Translations under genes and position numbers: made by a program
Shown here: in pieces, positions 21,701 through 33,735 of the stretch
Layout of the letters: every line of letters begins with the position of its first letter
Numbering within the stretch: position 1 is the stretch's first letter
Assembly: GCA_033398695.1 (NCBI GenBank)
Contig: CM065801.1
Coordinates: 1,550,001-1,614,000 of the forward strand
Direction of reading: 5' to 3'
Source of the DNA: Orobanche coerulescens
Taxonomy: Eukaryota > Streptophyta > Magnoliopsida > Lamiales > Orobanchaceae
Length of the DNA: 64,000 bases
Notes under the pieces: model-generated
The model's input: the letters and a program-made list of their open reading frames with translations, nothing else
What the model was told of the DNA's origin: nothing
Database searches by the model: none

Positions 21701-24700
21701 TAGACTTTTTGATCTTCATTAAGTTTAAACTTTTTACCCGTCATCCACTTTGTTTTTTGCATGAATTATAGTGTTAACTAATTTAGATAATTAATTGGCA
21801 CTATAATCTTCATGCCACCGACCCCACCATAGTTGGGATTAAGGTGCAGTTGATGATGTTGATGATGAATATAAAAACAAGAAACACATGAATGATGCTA
21901 ATATGGTTGCTTCTCATGATAAAGCAAACTTTACTGGATGAATAAAGGGTACAAACAGAAAGATGCATCACCTCTGGCTGATCTACTTGCTTTTGGGAAG
22001 GTTGCCTTTCCTTTATCCTCAGATTTTTTTTCATGTAAAATTAAAAAAATAAAAATAATCATCTCGAGTTTTTGTATACTTGATTTGGCAAGAAGTGAAG
22101 TATAAATATTTAATATGTTCTTGTGTAGGTCAAGAACAGGTTAGGTGGTCGATTACGTTTGATAGTCTCTGGAGGCGCAGCATTAAGCAGTGAGGTAGAA
22201 GAGTTCCTAAGGGTTACTTCATGTGCTTTTGTAGTACAAGGCTATGGTAAATAACTATTCTGTTTCCCTTTAAAGCCTAATTTATATTTTATTCCCTGTC
22301 TCATATTTTTCTTACAAATAAAGCACTACTACAACTTATCACAAAGACACTCTTTATTTAACTTATTCTAATTCTTAAATGTTTTCCTCCTTTGCTACAA
22401 CAAATCACTTCTTCTGAAAGCACAAGCTTCATGCAGATAGTCCCTAAGCATTATATATTGTTGCAGGGGTATAAGAACCATGCATGCAAATTTATAATAT
22501 AAAAAATTCTTAATATGATTTTACGATAGCCTAGTCTTAGGTTTTTTTGCCCTTCTCAGGAGTCGAACTCCGTATGTTTAAGTAGGAATACATTGCAACT
22601 CTGGTACATCAGGCTCGTGAGTGCTGATGGTACTAAGAGTTGCAATGACTTCCTACCTAAACTTGGCGGTGCGGGGTTCGAGTCCTAGGGAGGGCAACGA
22701 ACGTGAAACTAGGTCCAGCGTGAAATCATGAGTTGTGGACATGGTCCTTCTATCCTGTCAACATATATAAAAGTGCGTATTTGATGATCCGTAACAACTT
22801 CGTGTTCTGTCACGCTTACACAGAAGTGATTTGATCAGGGCTGACAGAGAGTTGTGGATTGTCGACTCTTGGCTTTCCAGATGAGATGTGCATGATTGGG
22901 ACAGTAGGTGCTGCATTTGTTTATACTGAGATACGTCTGGAGGAAGTTGCGGATATGGGCTATGATCCGCTGGGCGACCCCCCGCGTGGTGAAATATGTC
23001 TTCGAGCAAAAACGGCCTTTGCGGGGTACTACAAGAACCCGGAATTGACGGAGGAAGTCGTTAAAGATGGGTGGTTTCATACAGGTTGTCTTCGATTTAG
23101 TATTAGACTGTACTCCAATCATGAAAATGAAAATAAGGATCCAATCATGGAAATGATATATTGGAGAGACAACCGGGTTATTTATTACTCTATGCAGGTG
23201 ACATAGGAGAGATGCTACCCAATGGAGTCGTAAAAATTATTGATAGAAAGAAGAATCTCATTAAACTAACTCAGGGGGAGTATGTTGCTGTTGAGTATCT
23301 GGAAAAAGTTTACACTATTACCCCTGTAGTTGAAGATGTAAGGACCAACTAAAGTTAATTCACTGTCTAGTGCTTCCTCCATTTCATATTAAATTGTCGT
23401 TTTGTTTCTTTCGGGTTGAAATTTAACCATAAATTATCTCTCCACATATAATGATAAAAATTATTAAAAATTTATAAATGTTTTTCTTTTGACTGCGAAT
23501 CCAGCGGTATATGTTTTGTTAATTTTATGGTTTTATTTTACGAGATAATCTGTATTCAAAGTTCAACCTGGAAAAAAAATATAGAGCAGCAGTTCATATG
23601 AAACGGAGGGAGTATTCGAAGAGTTGGGCAATTCATATGTGTTTCTACTTTCGTGATTCTCCAAACTCTCACATTGTCATTTCTTTTAGATATGGGTGTA
23701 TGGAGACACGTTCAAGTCGATGCTTGTTTCGGTTGTGGTACCAAATGAAGAGAACACTTTAAAATGGGCAAAACAAAATGGACACGAAGGTTCCTTTTCG
23801 GGTTTATGTTCACTTGACCAGCTCAAAGATCATATTCTCCTCGAACTAAAGACTACTGCTGAGAGAAACAAGGTCAGCTATGTTTAAAACAGCAGCCTTG
23901 AGGTTTAGCTTATTTACAGATTAATCCAGTTATCTTTCAAAATTACAAAAACCCTTGTATGTGGGGCGTAAAAGGTTTTATTCCCCACAACTTACTAAAC
24001 CCATTTAATATCTTGATATGTTCTTAAACCCTTCCATAACCGACTTAATCAACAAATTCTACATGAAATTAGTCCCATATCATTTAAAAAAGGAAAGTAA
24101 AATCTGACCAAGTTATTACTATTGCGGTTCACGTAAAAATAGGTTACAATTATTTTGTAGAGTAGAGTTTTGAGTGGAAGTGTGTTGGAAAGATTTACTC
24201 CGATTTATATTAGGAAACAAAATCTAGTTTATCATGAATTTTCGATTTTCCACTCCGCGACAGAATTAGGAATTAAAAACGAAATAGTTTCCTTGCAGAA
24301 ACACAATTCCAGATGTATATATATATATACATATACACTAATCTACTTTCACAAATATTTACAAATAATATTACGCAGAAGAAAGAAAACACACACACAC
24401 CTAGTTTACTTTATTATTTCTCACCAAGAAATTAAGGCCAGAATGAAGATTAATGAAAAGATAACAGAGAAGATCAACGTGCAGGCCAAGTTTAGTAAGG
24501 AACTCGGCTCGAGTTTTCTTGGATTGGCCATCGACCCTTCATCGAATTATAATAAAGATGATGGTCGCTATCATCGCAAGATAATCCCGCAGCGATCATA
24601 TCATCATGTGGCGTCCGGTTGCATGGATTGGTCAAGCTCGCAAGATTCTGGAAAATATTCTGAATATTCTGAATATTCCGTGCGAAACTTGGCCAAATTA

Positions 24701-25680
24701 ATGATGATATGATCGCTGCGGGATTATCTTGCGATGATAATGACCATCATCTTTATTATAATTCGATGAAGGGTCGATGGCCAATCCAAGAAAACTCGAG
24801 CCGAGTTCCTTACTAAACTTGGCGTGCACGTTGATCTTCTCTGTGATCTTTTCATTAATCTTCATCCGGCCTTAATTTCTTGGTGAGAAATAATAAAGTA
24901 AACTAGGTGTGTGTGTGTGTGTTTTCTTTCTTCTGCATAATATTATTTCATTGTAAATATTTGTGAAAGTAGATTATTGTATATGTATATATATATACAT
25001 CTGGAATTGTGTTTCTGCAAGGAAACTATTTCGTTTTTAATTCCTAATTCTGCCGCGGAGTGGAAAACCGAAAATTCATGATAAACTAGATTTTGTTTCC
25101 TAATATAAATCGGAGTAAATCTTTCCAACACTTCCACTCAAAACTCTACTCTACAAAATAATTGTAACCTATTTTTACGTGAACCGCAATAGTAATAACT
25201 TGGTCAGATTTTACTTTCCTTTTTAAATGATATGGGACTAATTTCATGTAGAATTTGTTGATTAAGTCGGTTATAGAAGGGTTTAAGAACATATCAAGAT
25301 ATTAAATGGGTTTAGTAAGTTGTGGGGAATAAAACCTTTTACGCCACATAACTTTTTATTTTCTTCTCAAAAGATATATTATAAATCCAGTTATTCTTTT
25401 TTTTTTTTTGGAACCAGCTGAGAGGATTTGAGCACATCAAAGGTGTAATTGTGGAGCCTAAGCTCTTTGAATTGTCTGAAAAAGAACTGGTAACTGCAAC
25501 ACTGAAGAAGAGACGAGACAGACTACTCAAGCAGTATAAGGTAAATTAATGGTCTCACCTTCCCTCGGATATTTCGTTAGCCAGACCTACGATAGACAGC
25601 ATCTCATTGACGGATCGACCGTTATGCAGGTGGAAATCGATGCTCTCTATAAAAAACTAACAAGAGCGGCCAAGTCATAG
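18497..25680 (+). CDS. LACS1: Long-chain acyl-CoA synthetase, LACS1-like
   Basis: Activates long-chain fatty acids to acyl-CoA with ATP. The sequence is closest in my recollection to Arabidopsis LACS1 (CER8), an ER enzyme of cuticular wax and cutin synthesis. Exons by splice signals: 18497-18642, 19194-19257, 19400-19489, 19621-19677, 19828-19876, 20317-20393, 20507-20546, 20614-20708, 20799-20966, 21042-21152, 21414-21501, 21607-21673, 21925-22000, 22129-22246, 22839-23084, 23198-23337, 23690-23872, 25418-25540, 25630-25680. All phases join, giving 662 codons against about 660 in the family. Motifs: AMP-binding loop [14 protein letters not shown] (about 224-237), [26 protein letters not shown] (about 491-498) and [20 protein letters not shown]. 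The intron after exon 11 starts GC instead of GT. Introns carry an Au-SINE tail, a tRNA-like palindrome, a Stowaway MITE and a 1.4-kb foldback. The subfamily is less certain than the family. Confidence 0.9.
21812..21870 (+). mobile_element. Au-SINE-like 3' tail in LACS1 intron 12
   Basis: CCGACCCCACCATAGTTGGG, then ATTAAGG and a run of TGATGTTGATGATG, resembles the 3' end of the plant Au SINE. It is diverged and lacks a recognisable tRNA head. Confidence 0.5.
22549..22695. repeat. tRNA-like inverted duplication in LACS1 intron 14
   Basis: A 147-bp palindrome with arms of about 65-70 bp (from GCCCTTCTCAGGAGTCGAAC to TTCGAGTCCTAGGGAGGGC). A polymerase III B-box-like GGTTCGAGTCC lies at 22675-22685. 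It looks like two head-to-head tRNA-derived SINE pieces or a tRNA-derived foldback. Confidence 0.6.
23373..23612. mobile_element. Stowaway-type MITE in LACS1 intron 16
   Basis: The right end AAACGGAGGGAG is followed by TA, and the left end CTTCCTCCATTTCATATT is its degenerate complement. The CTCCCTCC-type terminus is the Stowaway signature. The 240-bp AT-rich interior is non-coding. Confidence 0.7.
23958..25350. repeat. 1.4-kb foldback palindrome in LACS1 intron 17
   Basis: Left arm 23958-24607 and right arm 24701-25350 are inverted copies, each about 650 bp, with few differences visible to the eye. The ends are TATGTGG and CCACATA. The 93-bp centre is itself weakly symmetric around TGAATATTCTGAATATT. 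The arms include matched (AT)n and (AC)n/(GT)n microsatellites, so both halves derive from one inverted duplication. No target duplication is obvious. The frame at 24170-24712 is a by-product of the arms. In the LACS1 pre-mRNA this would form a long double-stranded stem. Confidence 0.85.
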
Positions 25681-26203
25681 TTAGTTATAGACATGCATCA
25701 GAAATGTGCATTGAGTAGCAGTACTATGGCTGTCCCTCTAGAAAAAGAAAAACTGTGAAAATAACTATTACTACCATTTTGGAAATGGATGTGTGTGTGT
25801 GTGTGTGAGATAATTGAGTATATGAGGGGCTTTTTGGTATTTCGATGCATGATTTCTCTTCTTATGCTAAAAAAATGAAATGATTACTGGTTTGAATACT
25901 GTACTACACTGATTCAGGGAAATATATATTTTTTTTTGATAACTCAGTTTCTAGGCTTCCACCTAACTATGTCTGAGGGTAACAGCTCCGTTTTCTCATT
26001 ACTGCCACCAAGTTATATTACGGGATGTGCACAAACTGACCAGTGTCTTGTCGGGTTCTGCTGACGTACAACTAGATCCTCCTAGGTAAAGAAAACATGA
26101 AGTTCTCCCCCCGAATCGAACCCACACGAATGATATTCAGTATAAGGTCTTGTCAAAGGCTTAATTAGAGCGTATATGCCCCAGGAAAGATTTTGAAGTG
26201 GAG

Positions 26204-26290
26204 GCAAGAGGGATATAACCCCTGACCTCTACCCCACATGAGTTTTTACACCCATGTGGTGGCCAACTGGGCTAGCCTGTTGGTTAAAAC
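26204..26290 (-). mobile_element. tRNA-derived SINE head
   Basis: On the minus strand an A-box TAGCCCAGTTGG (26263-26274) is followed about 43 bp later by a B-box-like GGTTATATCCC (26210-26220). Spacing fits a tRNA-derived SINE promoter. It does not fold as an intact tRNA that I can see. Confidence 0.5.
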
Positions 26291-26439
26291 TATGTTGGGT
26301 AAACGTTTTTAAGTGACTGATTCTACCGCATTTGGCCCCATACTCCAGAAACCCCCCTCCGGCCTGGCCCTACGGGTTAATACTGGCCCTACGCGTATAG
26401 AGAATTTTTTGGAGAAATTCAGTACCATTATTTCTTGGT

Positions 26440-26515
26440 AAGAAGACTCGAACACGGAACCTCAGCCCACAATGTCTGAGTCCTTTACCACTGGGCAGAA
26501 GCTCTGGACGGGAAT
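26440..26515 (-). mobile_element. tRNA-derived SINE head
   Basis: On the minus strand TGCCCAGTGGTAA (26485-26497) and GTGTTCGAGTC (26445-26455) form A- and B-box-like sequences at normal spacing. The flanks are not tRNA-like. Confidence 0.5.
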
Positions 26516-28097
26516 AATTTTTGTTCACCCCTCTTTCGGGGGAACTTACCCCCTGTTAAAAAAATAAAAAGAAAAAATTAGTGTCCCACTTCCACGTTTT
26601 CTGTTTACAAAACGTACCCCCTTCTTTCTTAGTATAGTTTTTTAGGGGTGAACTTTACTCCCTTCTTTTTTAGTATAGTTTTTTTAAGATTTTAAATTAA
26701 CCCCATTCATTTTTTTTATATATATTTTCATTTTGTTAAGTCTCATTTTAAAATTTAATCTAAATATTTTTCAAAAATAAATTATTATAATACAAAGTGT
26801 CAAATTTTTAATTTTTATTCATTTTTTAAAACCAATTTTATTCAACTTAGTCAAACTTATCATTTTTTATTTTTCAAACATTATGTAACCATACATTCTC
26901 CCAAAAAATGGGGTCAAACACATACTTAGCAAACAAATTAATTTTAATATAAATAATCGTAAATATCCTGATTGCAAAAAATACTCTTGTCACTGACAAA
27001 AAAAGCGATTATAAATATTTTCAAATTTTCTCAAAACAAAATCTACATAAAATATTAATACCATAAGTAAATCACTATAAATAGTTATCGCTCTAATTAT
27101 CTAAATATTGCACATACTTCACATAAAATTGTCCATCTGGAAGAAGTCCTCCCTAATAACCTGCATATATATAACATGTGAGATGAAATAAACTATCGCA
27201 TTGATCTACCTCAAAAAAGCTAAATATAAAATTAATTTGTAACTTACATTTAGTGAAGCAATGCTTTCTATAATGTTGGTAAATTCATGTTATTTGTAGC
27301 ATTAAGGCGAAATCACTTGCACTTCAGGCCCCCACCCAGTGACGAGGATTGGTGGAGAATTAAATCGTGGTATTTCAACGACCCACTAGGTGGGAGGAGC
27401 AGTGTCACGAGTGCATAAGAGCTATCACACATTGGAGGATAAAACTCCCATTCATGGTGTCGGAAACTCGAGCCCCATAACGTCACCTGTGAACTGGCGA
27501 GGCAGGTTGCTGCGTCCTTGTAAATTCATGTTATTTGATGTTGATACATTGGAGTTTGGTTGATTTTTAATCATCTCTGGTGAGTACTTTTGCAATGAAG
27601 AAGCCTATATTTATAAATTTATCACGGTTAATGTTCATACAAAAATCTATTAGTTAAAATATATTATCATTGTTTATAGAATGTGTATACCTCTTTTGTC
27701 ATTAAGAGATCACTTGAGTCGTGATTGACTCTTGCAAAATTCCATGATTGACTCAAGTAAAAGATTATTTAATTATAATTTTACATAAAAAAATATGAAT
27801 TTTTTTTAAATAGTACATTTACGGCAACACTGTGTCATAAAATGTTATAGCATGTAACACTTTGCTACTAAGGCAATACTTTGTAAACATATACAACATC
27901 TAAAAAGCAATGTTGCAGCAGGTAAAATTTTTAGAGCTACTACAACATTTTTGAGCGCAACACTAACAAAATCCATTGCCGTAGGTCATCTATGGCGTAG
28001 TGACATTTCATATGTACGGGTGGGGTCCGGGTCCTGACCGGCCGACCTGACGACCCGGCGATGGGCACCTATATCCACATGTTCCTCTCTCTCTCTC

Positions 28098-28136
<39 letters not shown>

Positions 28137-28138
28137 TC

Positions 28139-28983
28139 TGTTGAGTATTGGTCCGAATCGGGTGACGAATTATTACAATATTATAACGAATATAACTATT
28201 ACACAGATCTACTCGGGATAGGGATTAGGGATTACACAACTTCTATTTAAATAAATTAAACTAAATTGAAATACTGGAAATAAAAATGTGAGTAAAGAAA
28301 ACGCAAACCAAAGCTAGAAAACCGATCGGAAGTGATGTCATCATGAAAATGACTCGATCCTCCATCTCCGTAACCACGTCCAGGACTCAAGTGACCCGCA
28401 GCCAACACCAGAAAAGGAATCCACCACCGGACCGGAAGCAAACCACCGGAGGAATCGTAGCACACAGCAGGATTCAACCGAAAACCCCCAGAAAACATCA
28501 GATCCCGGATTTATCTCACAAGCCTCACCCACAAAGCACTCGATTTATTTCACAAAGAAAAAGAATCAAAGTAAACAAATTACTTGCTCTAGATTTGTTG
28601 TTCTTTCATCTCTCACTATAATGATATTTATAGGAGAATCGGAACAACAAACGAAGAGAGAAAATCGGACCAGATTTGGTTTCCATATCGGAAGAGCAGA
28701 GTCAACCGAGGAGAAAGGAGAAACAGAATCGGGAGAGATAAGGGGGATGGAGGCGGAAGATGGGAAATGAGGGGTAGGGTTAACAAGGGGGGTTTTATAT
28801 TAGGTATAATATAAAAAACCCCGTGATTAACTGAGCCAAAATAGATGGCCAGGATTAATCGGGTCATTTAACAAAAGGGCAGCTTCCTGGGTTCCGGGCT
28901 GGGTTCCTTTAATGATGGACTGCAAAGGAAAAATACACTTTGGGCCATCATTTTTAAATCACTTTGGCCCACATAACCCAACA
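28139..28983 (-). repeat. 3' LTR of copia element
   Basis: An 845-bp direct repeat of 33736-34592, bounded by TG...CA. The left flank is the CTCTC copy inside a (CT)n tract. Confidence 0.92.
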
Positions 28984-28999
28984 TTTCTCCACCTGGGCC
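28984..28999 (-). other. Polypurine tract of copia element
   Basis: On the minus strand GGCCCAGGTGGAGAAA directly precedes the 3' LTR start TGTTGGG. Confidence 0.7.
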
Positions 29000-29194
29000 A
29001 AATGAGTCATCGGGGTACATAAAGGAGACAGAGGTCATCATCGCCGTAGGACACCACATCCACACAAAACACAAAGTAAGTACAAGTAATCACAAAGAAA
29101 GGTAACAATCACTAAGACAGCAGGGCCATCACAAAGATAGCGAGATAATTCACTAAGAATGCAAAGCCATCACAAAGAAGGCAAAGACTAAGAG

Positions 29195-32100
29195 TTAATC
29201 TTGAGTTCCCAAGTTCAGCAGGTCGGTACAGGTCACGAACTTCTCCAAAGGTAGGCATTTGGTGCCCATATCTGCAGGGTTGAATTGTGAAGGAATTTTT
29301 CCAAGCTCAAGTTCACCTTTTTCAACAATATCACGAATAAAATGAAAATTAACATCAATATGTTTAGTGCGGTCGTGAAAGACAGGATTTTTACATAACT
29401 GAATTCCAGATTGACTATCCGAAAATACCACGACTTTTTTCTTTCAGAAAACCGATTTCTGATAAAAGACCCTTTAGCCATATGGCTTCTTTAAACGCCT
29501 CAGTTGTAGCAACATATTCAGATTCAGTCGTAGATAAGGCAACAACATTCTGTAACTGAGATTTCCAACTAATGCAAGAGCCACAAAGGGTAAACACATA
29601 AGAGGTCGTGGATTTTCGATTGTCACGATCATTAGCAAAGTTAGAGTCTACATATCCAACAAGTTTAACACCATCACCAGATTTAGAAAACTTAATACCA
29701 ACATCCACAGAGGATTTCAAATAACGAAGAAGCCACTTCAAGGCTTCCCAATGTGGCATTCCATGATTAGACATGTATCTACTCAAGCAACTAACAGAAT
29801 AGGCTATATCGGGCCTAGTACTAACCATGAGATACATGACTGATCCTATAACATTAGCATAGGGAACCTTTTCCATTGATTTTCCTTCTTCACTAGTTTT
29901 AGGAGATTGATCTTTGCATAATAGAAAATGAGCAGCAGGAGGCACAGAAGCAGGTTTTGCAGCAGTCATAGAATTTTTTTCAAGTATTTTCTCAATGTAG
30001 GAAGACTGATTTAGAAACAAATAACAGTTTTTCCTATCTCTAACAATGTTCATGCCTAAAATTTTCTGGGCATCTCCAAGGTATTTCATGTCGAATTGCT
30101 CACTAAGACATGATCTAACATGATCAATCAATTTCATGCACAGGCTCACAAGTAACATGTCATCCACATAGATAAGCAAGAAGATAGGAACAGTGGAATT
30201 TTCTTTAAAATAGAGGCAAGGGTCATACGAACTACGTTTGAATTTTAAAGAAAGCATATAAGAGTCAAATTTCTTGTTCCATTGCCTTGGAGACTGTTTC
30301 AGGCCATAAAGAGCCTTTTTAGAAGGCAAACGTGATCAGGTTTATTAGAGTCGACAAAACCTTCTGTATGCCTCATATAAATTTTCTCATTTAATTCACC
30401 ATGAAGAAAGGCTGTTTTAACATCCATTTTTTTTAATTCCCAATTGAAGTGAGCAACTAAAGCAAGCATGACACCCACGGTAGTGAATTTCACAACAGGA
30501 GCAAATATCTCAGTATAATCAATTCCTTCCTTTTGAGTGAAACCTTTAGCAACCAACCTAGCTTTAAATTTGATATTCTCTACTTCATTCTTAACCTTGA
30601 ATAACCACTTACAGTCCACAAGAGAACAACGATCAGGTTTTGGAACAAGAGTCCAGGTTTGGTTAACATGCAGGGAGTTCATTTCATCATTCATAGCATT
30701 TAACCAATCAGAAGCATTTTCAGATTTTAAAGCATCTTTGTAGCTTTTAGGTTCGTTATTATCCAATGATTCAAACACATTGCAAGCATGAGACATCATA
30801 TGAAAATCACTAAAGTGATGAGGCCTCCTAACATTCTCTCTTCTAGGCCTATCTCTGGTTAATTGATAGTCGGATAGATCAGCACTTTCATCAACATTCT
30901 CAATTATTTCATCACTAGAATTTTCAGAGGGATTTTCATTTTCAGCATGCAAAGTTTCATCATTTTCAGGCTCCACCTCTCTCAAAGTAGGGTAGTTAGA
31001 AACAGATTCTGGATTAGATATGTGCACGGGTGCGGGTGCAGGATGTTCAAGACAAGGAAATTCATTTTCATTAAATATAACATCCCTACTAATTAGCACC
31101 TTAAACCCTGGTTCGCCCTTAAGCCATAACCTAAATCCTTTAACTCCATCCGGGTAGCCTAAGAACACATATCTTATCGATCTAGGTTCTAGTTTATCAT
31201 GTTTATGATGAACATATGCAGCACACCCAAATACACGAAGATTGGAGAAATCAATATTACTACCAGTCCACACAGATTCTGGATAGTTTCCATTCAAAGG
31301 GACAGATGGAGATCTGTTTATAATATAGGCAAACAGATAAAGCCTCACCCCCAAAACGTTTTGACAATCCGGAGCTGACGAGCATAGACCTTACCCTATC
31401 AAGGAGGGTTCGGTTCATGCGCTCAGCGATTCCGTTTTGTTGGGGGGTGTAGGGTGCTGTCCTATGCCTTTGAATACCACTTTCCGCACACAAAGTTTCA
31501 AACAGATTATTGTAGAATTCCAAACCATTGTCAGTTCTCAAAATTTTAATTTTCTTACCGGTTTGATTTTTAATTACAATTTTCCACGTTTTGAACGTGT
31601 CAAACACATCAGATTTATTCTTAAGAAGAAACACAAAGACTTTCCTGGAATAATCATCAATCACAGACAAAAAATATCGGTTTCCGCCATGTGTCGGAAC
31701 ACTGGCAGCCCCCCACACATCAGCATGTAGATACTCAAACACATTTGAAATTTTAGGGGGGGTTTGGGGAAGGTGAATGAGGAAAGTTCGCACGATGTTG
31801 CTTACCATACACACAGTTATCACAAAATGGCAAGTCAGATATTTTATCATTCCCAAAACAACCATTTTTTTGCAGTATTTCAAGACCTTTACCACTGATG
31901 TGACCTAACCGTTTATGCCAGATTTCAGTTTTATCTCCATGGACTGCATTTACGGAAGAGTTACTAACAGTGGAGCAAATATATAAGTTCAGTTTACGAA
32001 TGGCAACAAAAAAGGTTTTGGGACCTCTCGTAACTTTCATTGCACCCTTACCCCACGTACCTTCAAAACCATCATCTTCAAGACATGCACAAGACATTAA

Positions 32101-33207
32101 ATTATGAGCTAAGTGAGGAACGTGCCTAACATTTTCCAAAGTTACCGAATTTCCAGATTCAAATTTAAGGCACACAGTTCCTATTCCAGCAACATCTCGT
32201 TTTACATGATCAGGCATAGACACATATCGATTTTTCAAATCGCGATAGCTAGAAAAAAGTTGTTTGTATGGAGTTATGTGAAATGTGCATCCAGAATCAA
32301 CCAGCCAATCATTTTCACCAAGGTCAGCTAACACAGAGTTCACAGAAGCATGCATGGCATCAGAAATCATAAACACATCACCTAGATTTTCACTGACAGC
32401 TAAGTTAGCTTTGATTCTTTGGTTCTTCTTAGGTTTAGTGCAGTCTTGAATGTAGTGACCATATTCACCACAATTGTAACATTTACGATTAGTAGGTCTA
32501 GGTTTAAACCGAAATTTTTCATTGCCATTTTTCTTGTTGGCTTGGTTATTTTGACTGCTGGAAGACTTTTTATTTTGAAAACGGTTTTGTGGTCTTCCTT
32601 TGACAAAATTAACCTCGCCAAGATTTCTAAGAGCGGCACCTTTATTGTTTTTCAAATCTAAATCTTTGCTTTTCAAGCCGTTAACAACAATATCCAAAGT
32701 CACTTGATCTCTACCATATTTAATGGCAGATTTCACATCACTGTAAGAATCAGGAATATCATTCAAAAGAACAATCGGAGTGTAATCATCGATGTTTTTA
32801 TCTCCAGTTAACTTTATATCTTGAACTACTTTTGTAAACACGTCTAAATTAGCACCGATGTCTTTGTTTAGATCGAGCTTGTAGCGGAAATTTTTTTCGA
32901 GAAGAAACAGTTTATTGGGCAGCGAAGTTTCAGTATACATTTCTTCTAATTTTTCCCATAATTCTTTAGCCGAACCATGTTTACCTAATTTTCTTATCAC
33001 AGAGTCAGATAGGTTCAAGATAATCGCAGAATAAGCAAACTCATCAAGTTCAGCCTTTTTATCCACAGTCACATTAGAAGCGAAAGAGTTATCGATAGCT
33101 TTGAAACATTTTTGTTGAATGAGTATGCTTTTCATTTTCTGTTGCCAAATGGCAAAATCACCTTTTCCATCAAATGGGGCCACAGAGAAGGTAGAGATCG
33201 TTCCCAT
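29195..33207 (-). pseudogene. Copia gag-pol polyprotein with four frameshifts
   Basis: On minus, gag starts at ATG 33207 (MGTISTFSVAPFDGKGDF). A zinc knuckle CYNCGEYGHYIQDC lies near 32442-32483. The protease is DWLVDSGCTFHIT (about 32281-32312). The integrase has its H-H-C-C region and intact acids (DVWGAAS, RTDNGLEF, QQNGIAERMNR). Reverse transcriptase has KARLVAKGFTQ, KTAFLHGELNE and YVDD (30161-30172). RNase H has STTESEYVA, and the C-terminus ends near 29195. The frame is broken four times: near 31756-31762 (G7), 31348-31356 (C5A4), 30316-30320 (T5) and 29435-29440 (T6), each at a single-base run. Otherwise the domains are complete. Upstream residues of the open frame (33615-33208) are leader, not gag. 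Confidence 0.93.
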
Positions 33208-33722
33208 TTTAATTTTCAAAATGAAGAAAGTTTTTGAAAATTTGTGAAAAACACAAACAAGAAGGAGACGGTTGATTTTATCAAAACTCAGAAACACAAA
33301 GTAATCAACAAAATCACACAGATAAATAAAATTAAACGAATCCGAAAAATTCAATATCAGGCCCCTACAAGATCCGAGGACACTTAAGCGGTCCAGGCAG
33401 GAGGGTTTTAATGCCCGATTATGAAAAATTCCAGATTCAAAATAAACACGAAGTAATATCGCAGTAATAATCACACAGAATATCACCAACAATGCGTCGA
33501 ACAACATACGCAGCAGAAGCAATAAAACCATGACGAGACAGTCAACGAAGAACAGTGGGCCGAAAATATCACGAAAGGACAGCAAGACCCCAAAAAATAT
33601 CACAAAGAGCAGCAAGCAAAAATATCACAAAGAACACTGGGCATAAAAACAGTAAAGAAGAGGGTAAAGCCGATATACCTAAGGGATCCGGGTTGACCCG
33701 ATTCAGACAGATCCGAACCAAA

Positions 33723-33734
33723 GCTCCGGTACCA
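33723..33734 (-). other. Primer binding site of copia element
   Basis: On minus, one base after the 5' LTR, TGGTACCGGAGC approximates the initiator tRNA-Met complement TGGTATCAGAGC used by most plant copia elements. It has two differences. Confidence 0.6.
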
Positions 33735-33735
33735 A

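Larger units (their letters stand above)
25681..28138. other. LACS1 3' region and non-coding repeat debris
   Basis: The first about 250 bp are probably the 3' UTR, with a (GT)n tract near 25790. Beyond lie the two tRNA-related pieces annotated separately, a roughly 190-bp unrecognised repeat-like segment near 27330-27520, and AT-rich DNA. A possible CACTA terminus on the minus strand ends GGCGTAGTG near 28001. A long (CT)n tract (28083-28138) is the copia target. No gene is supported. Confidence 0.5.

Noticed and set aside
22675..22685. Possible tRNA gene in LACS1 intron 14
   Set aside because: A B-box is present but the surrounding sequence is a palindrome and does not give a cloverleaf.
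24170..24712. 180-codon open frame in the LACS1 intron
   Set aside because: It lies within one arm and the centre of the foldback palindrome, includes translated (AT)n and (AC)n tracts, and shows no domain.
27950..28005. Possible CACTA transposon terminus (CACTACGCC on minus)
   Set aside because: Only one end is visible and no matching inverted end or 3-bp duplication was found, so it was not listed as an element.
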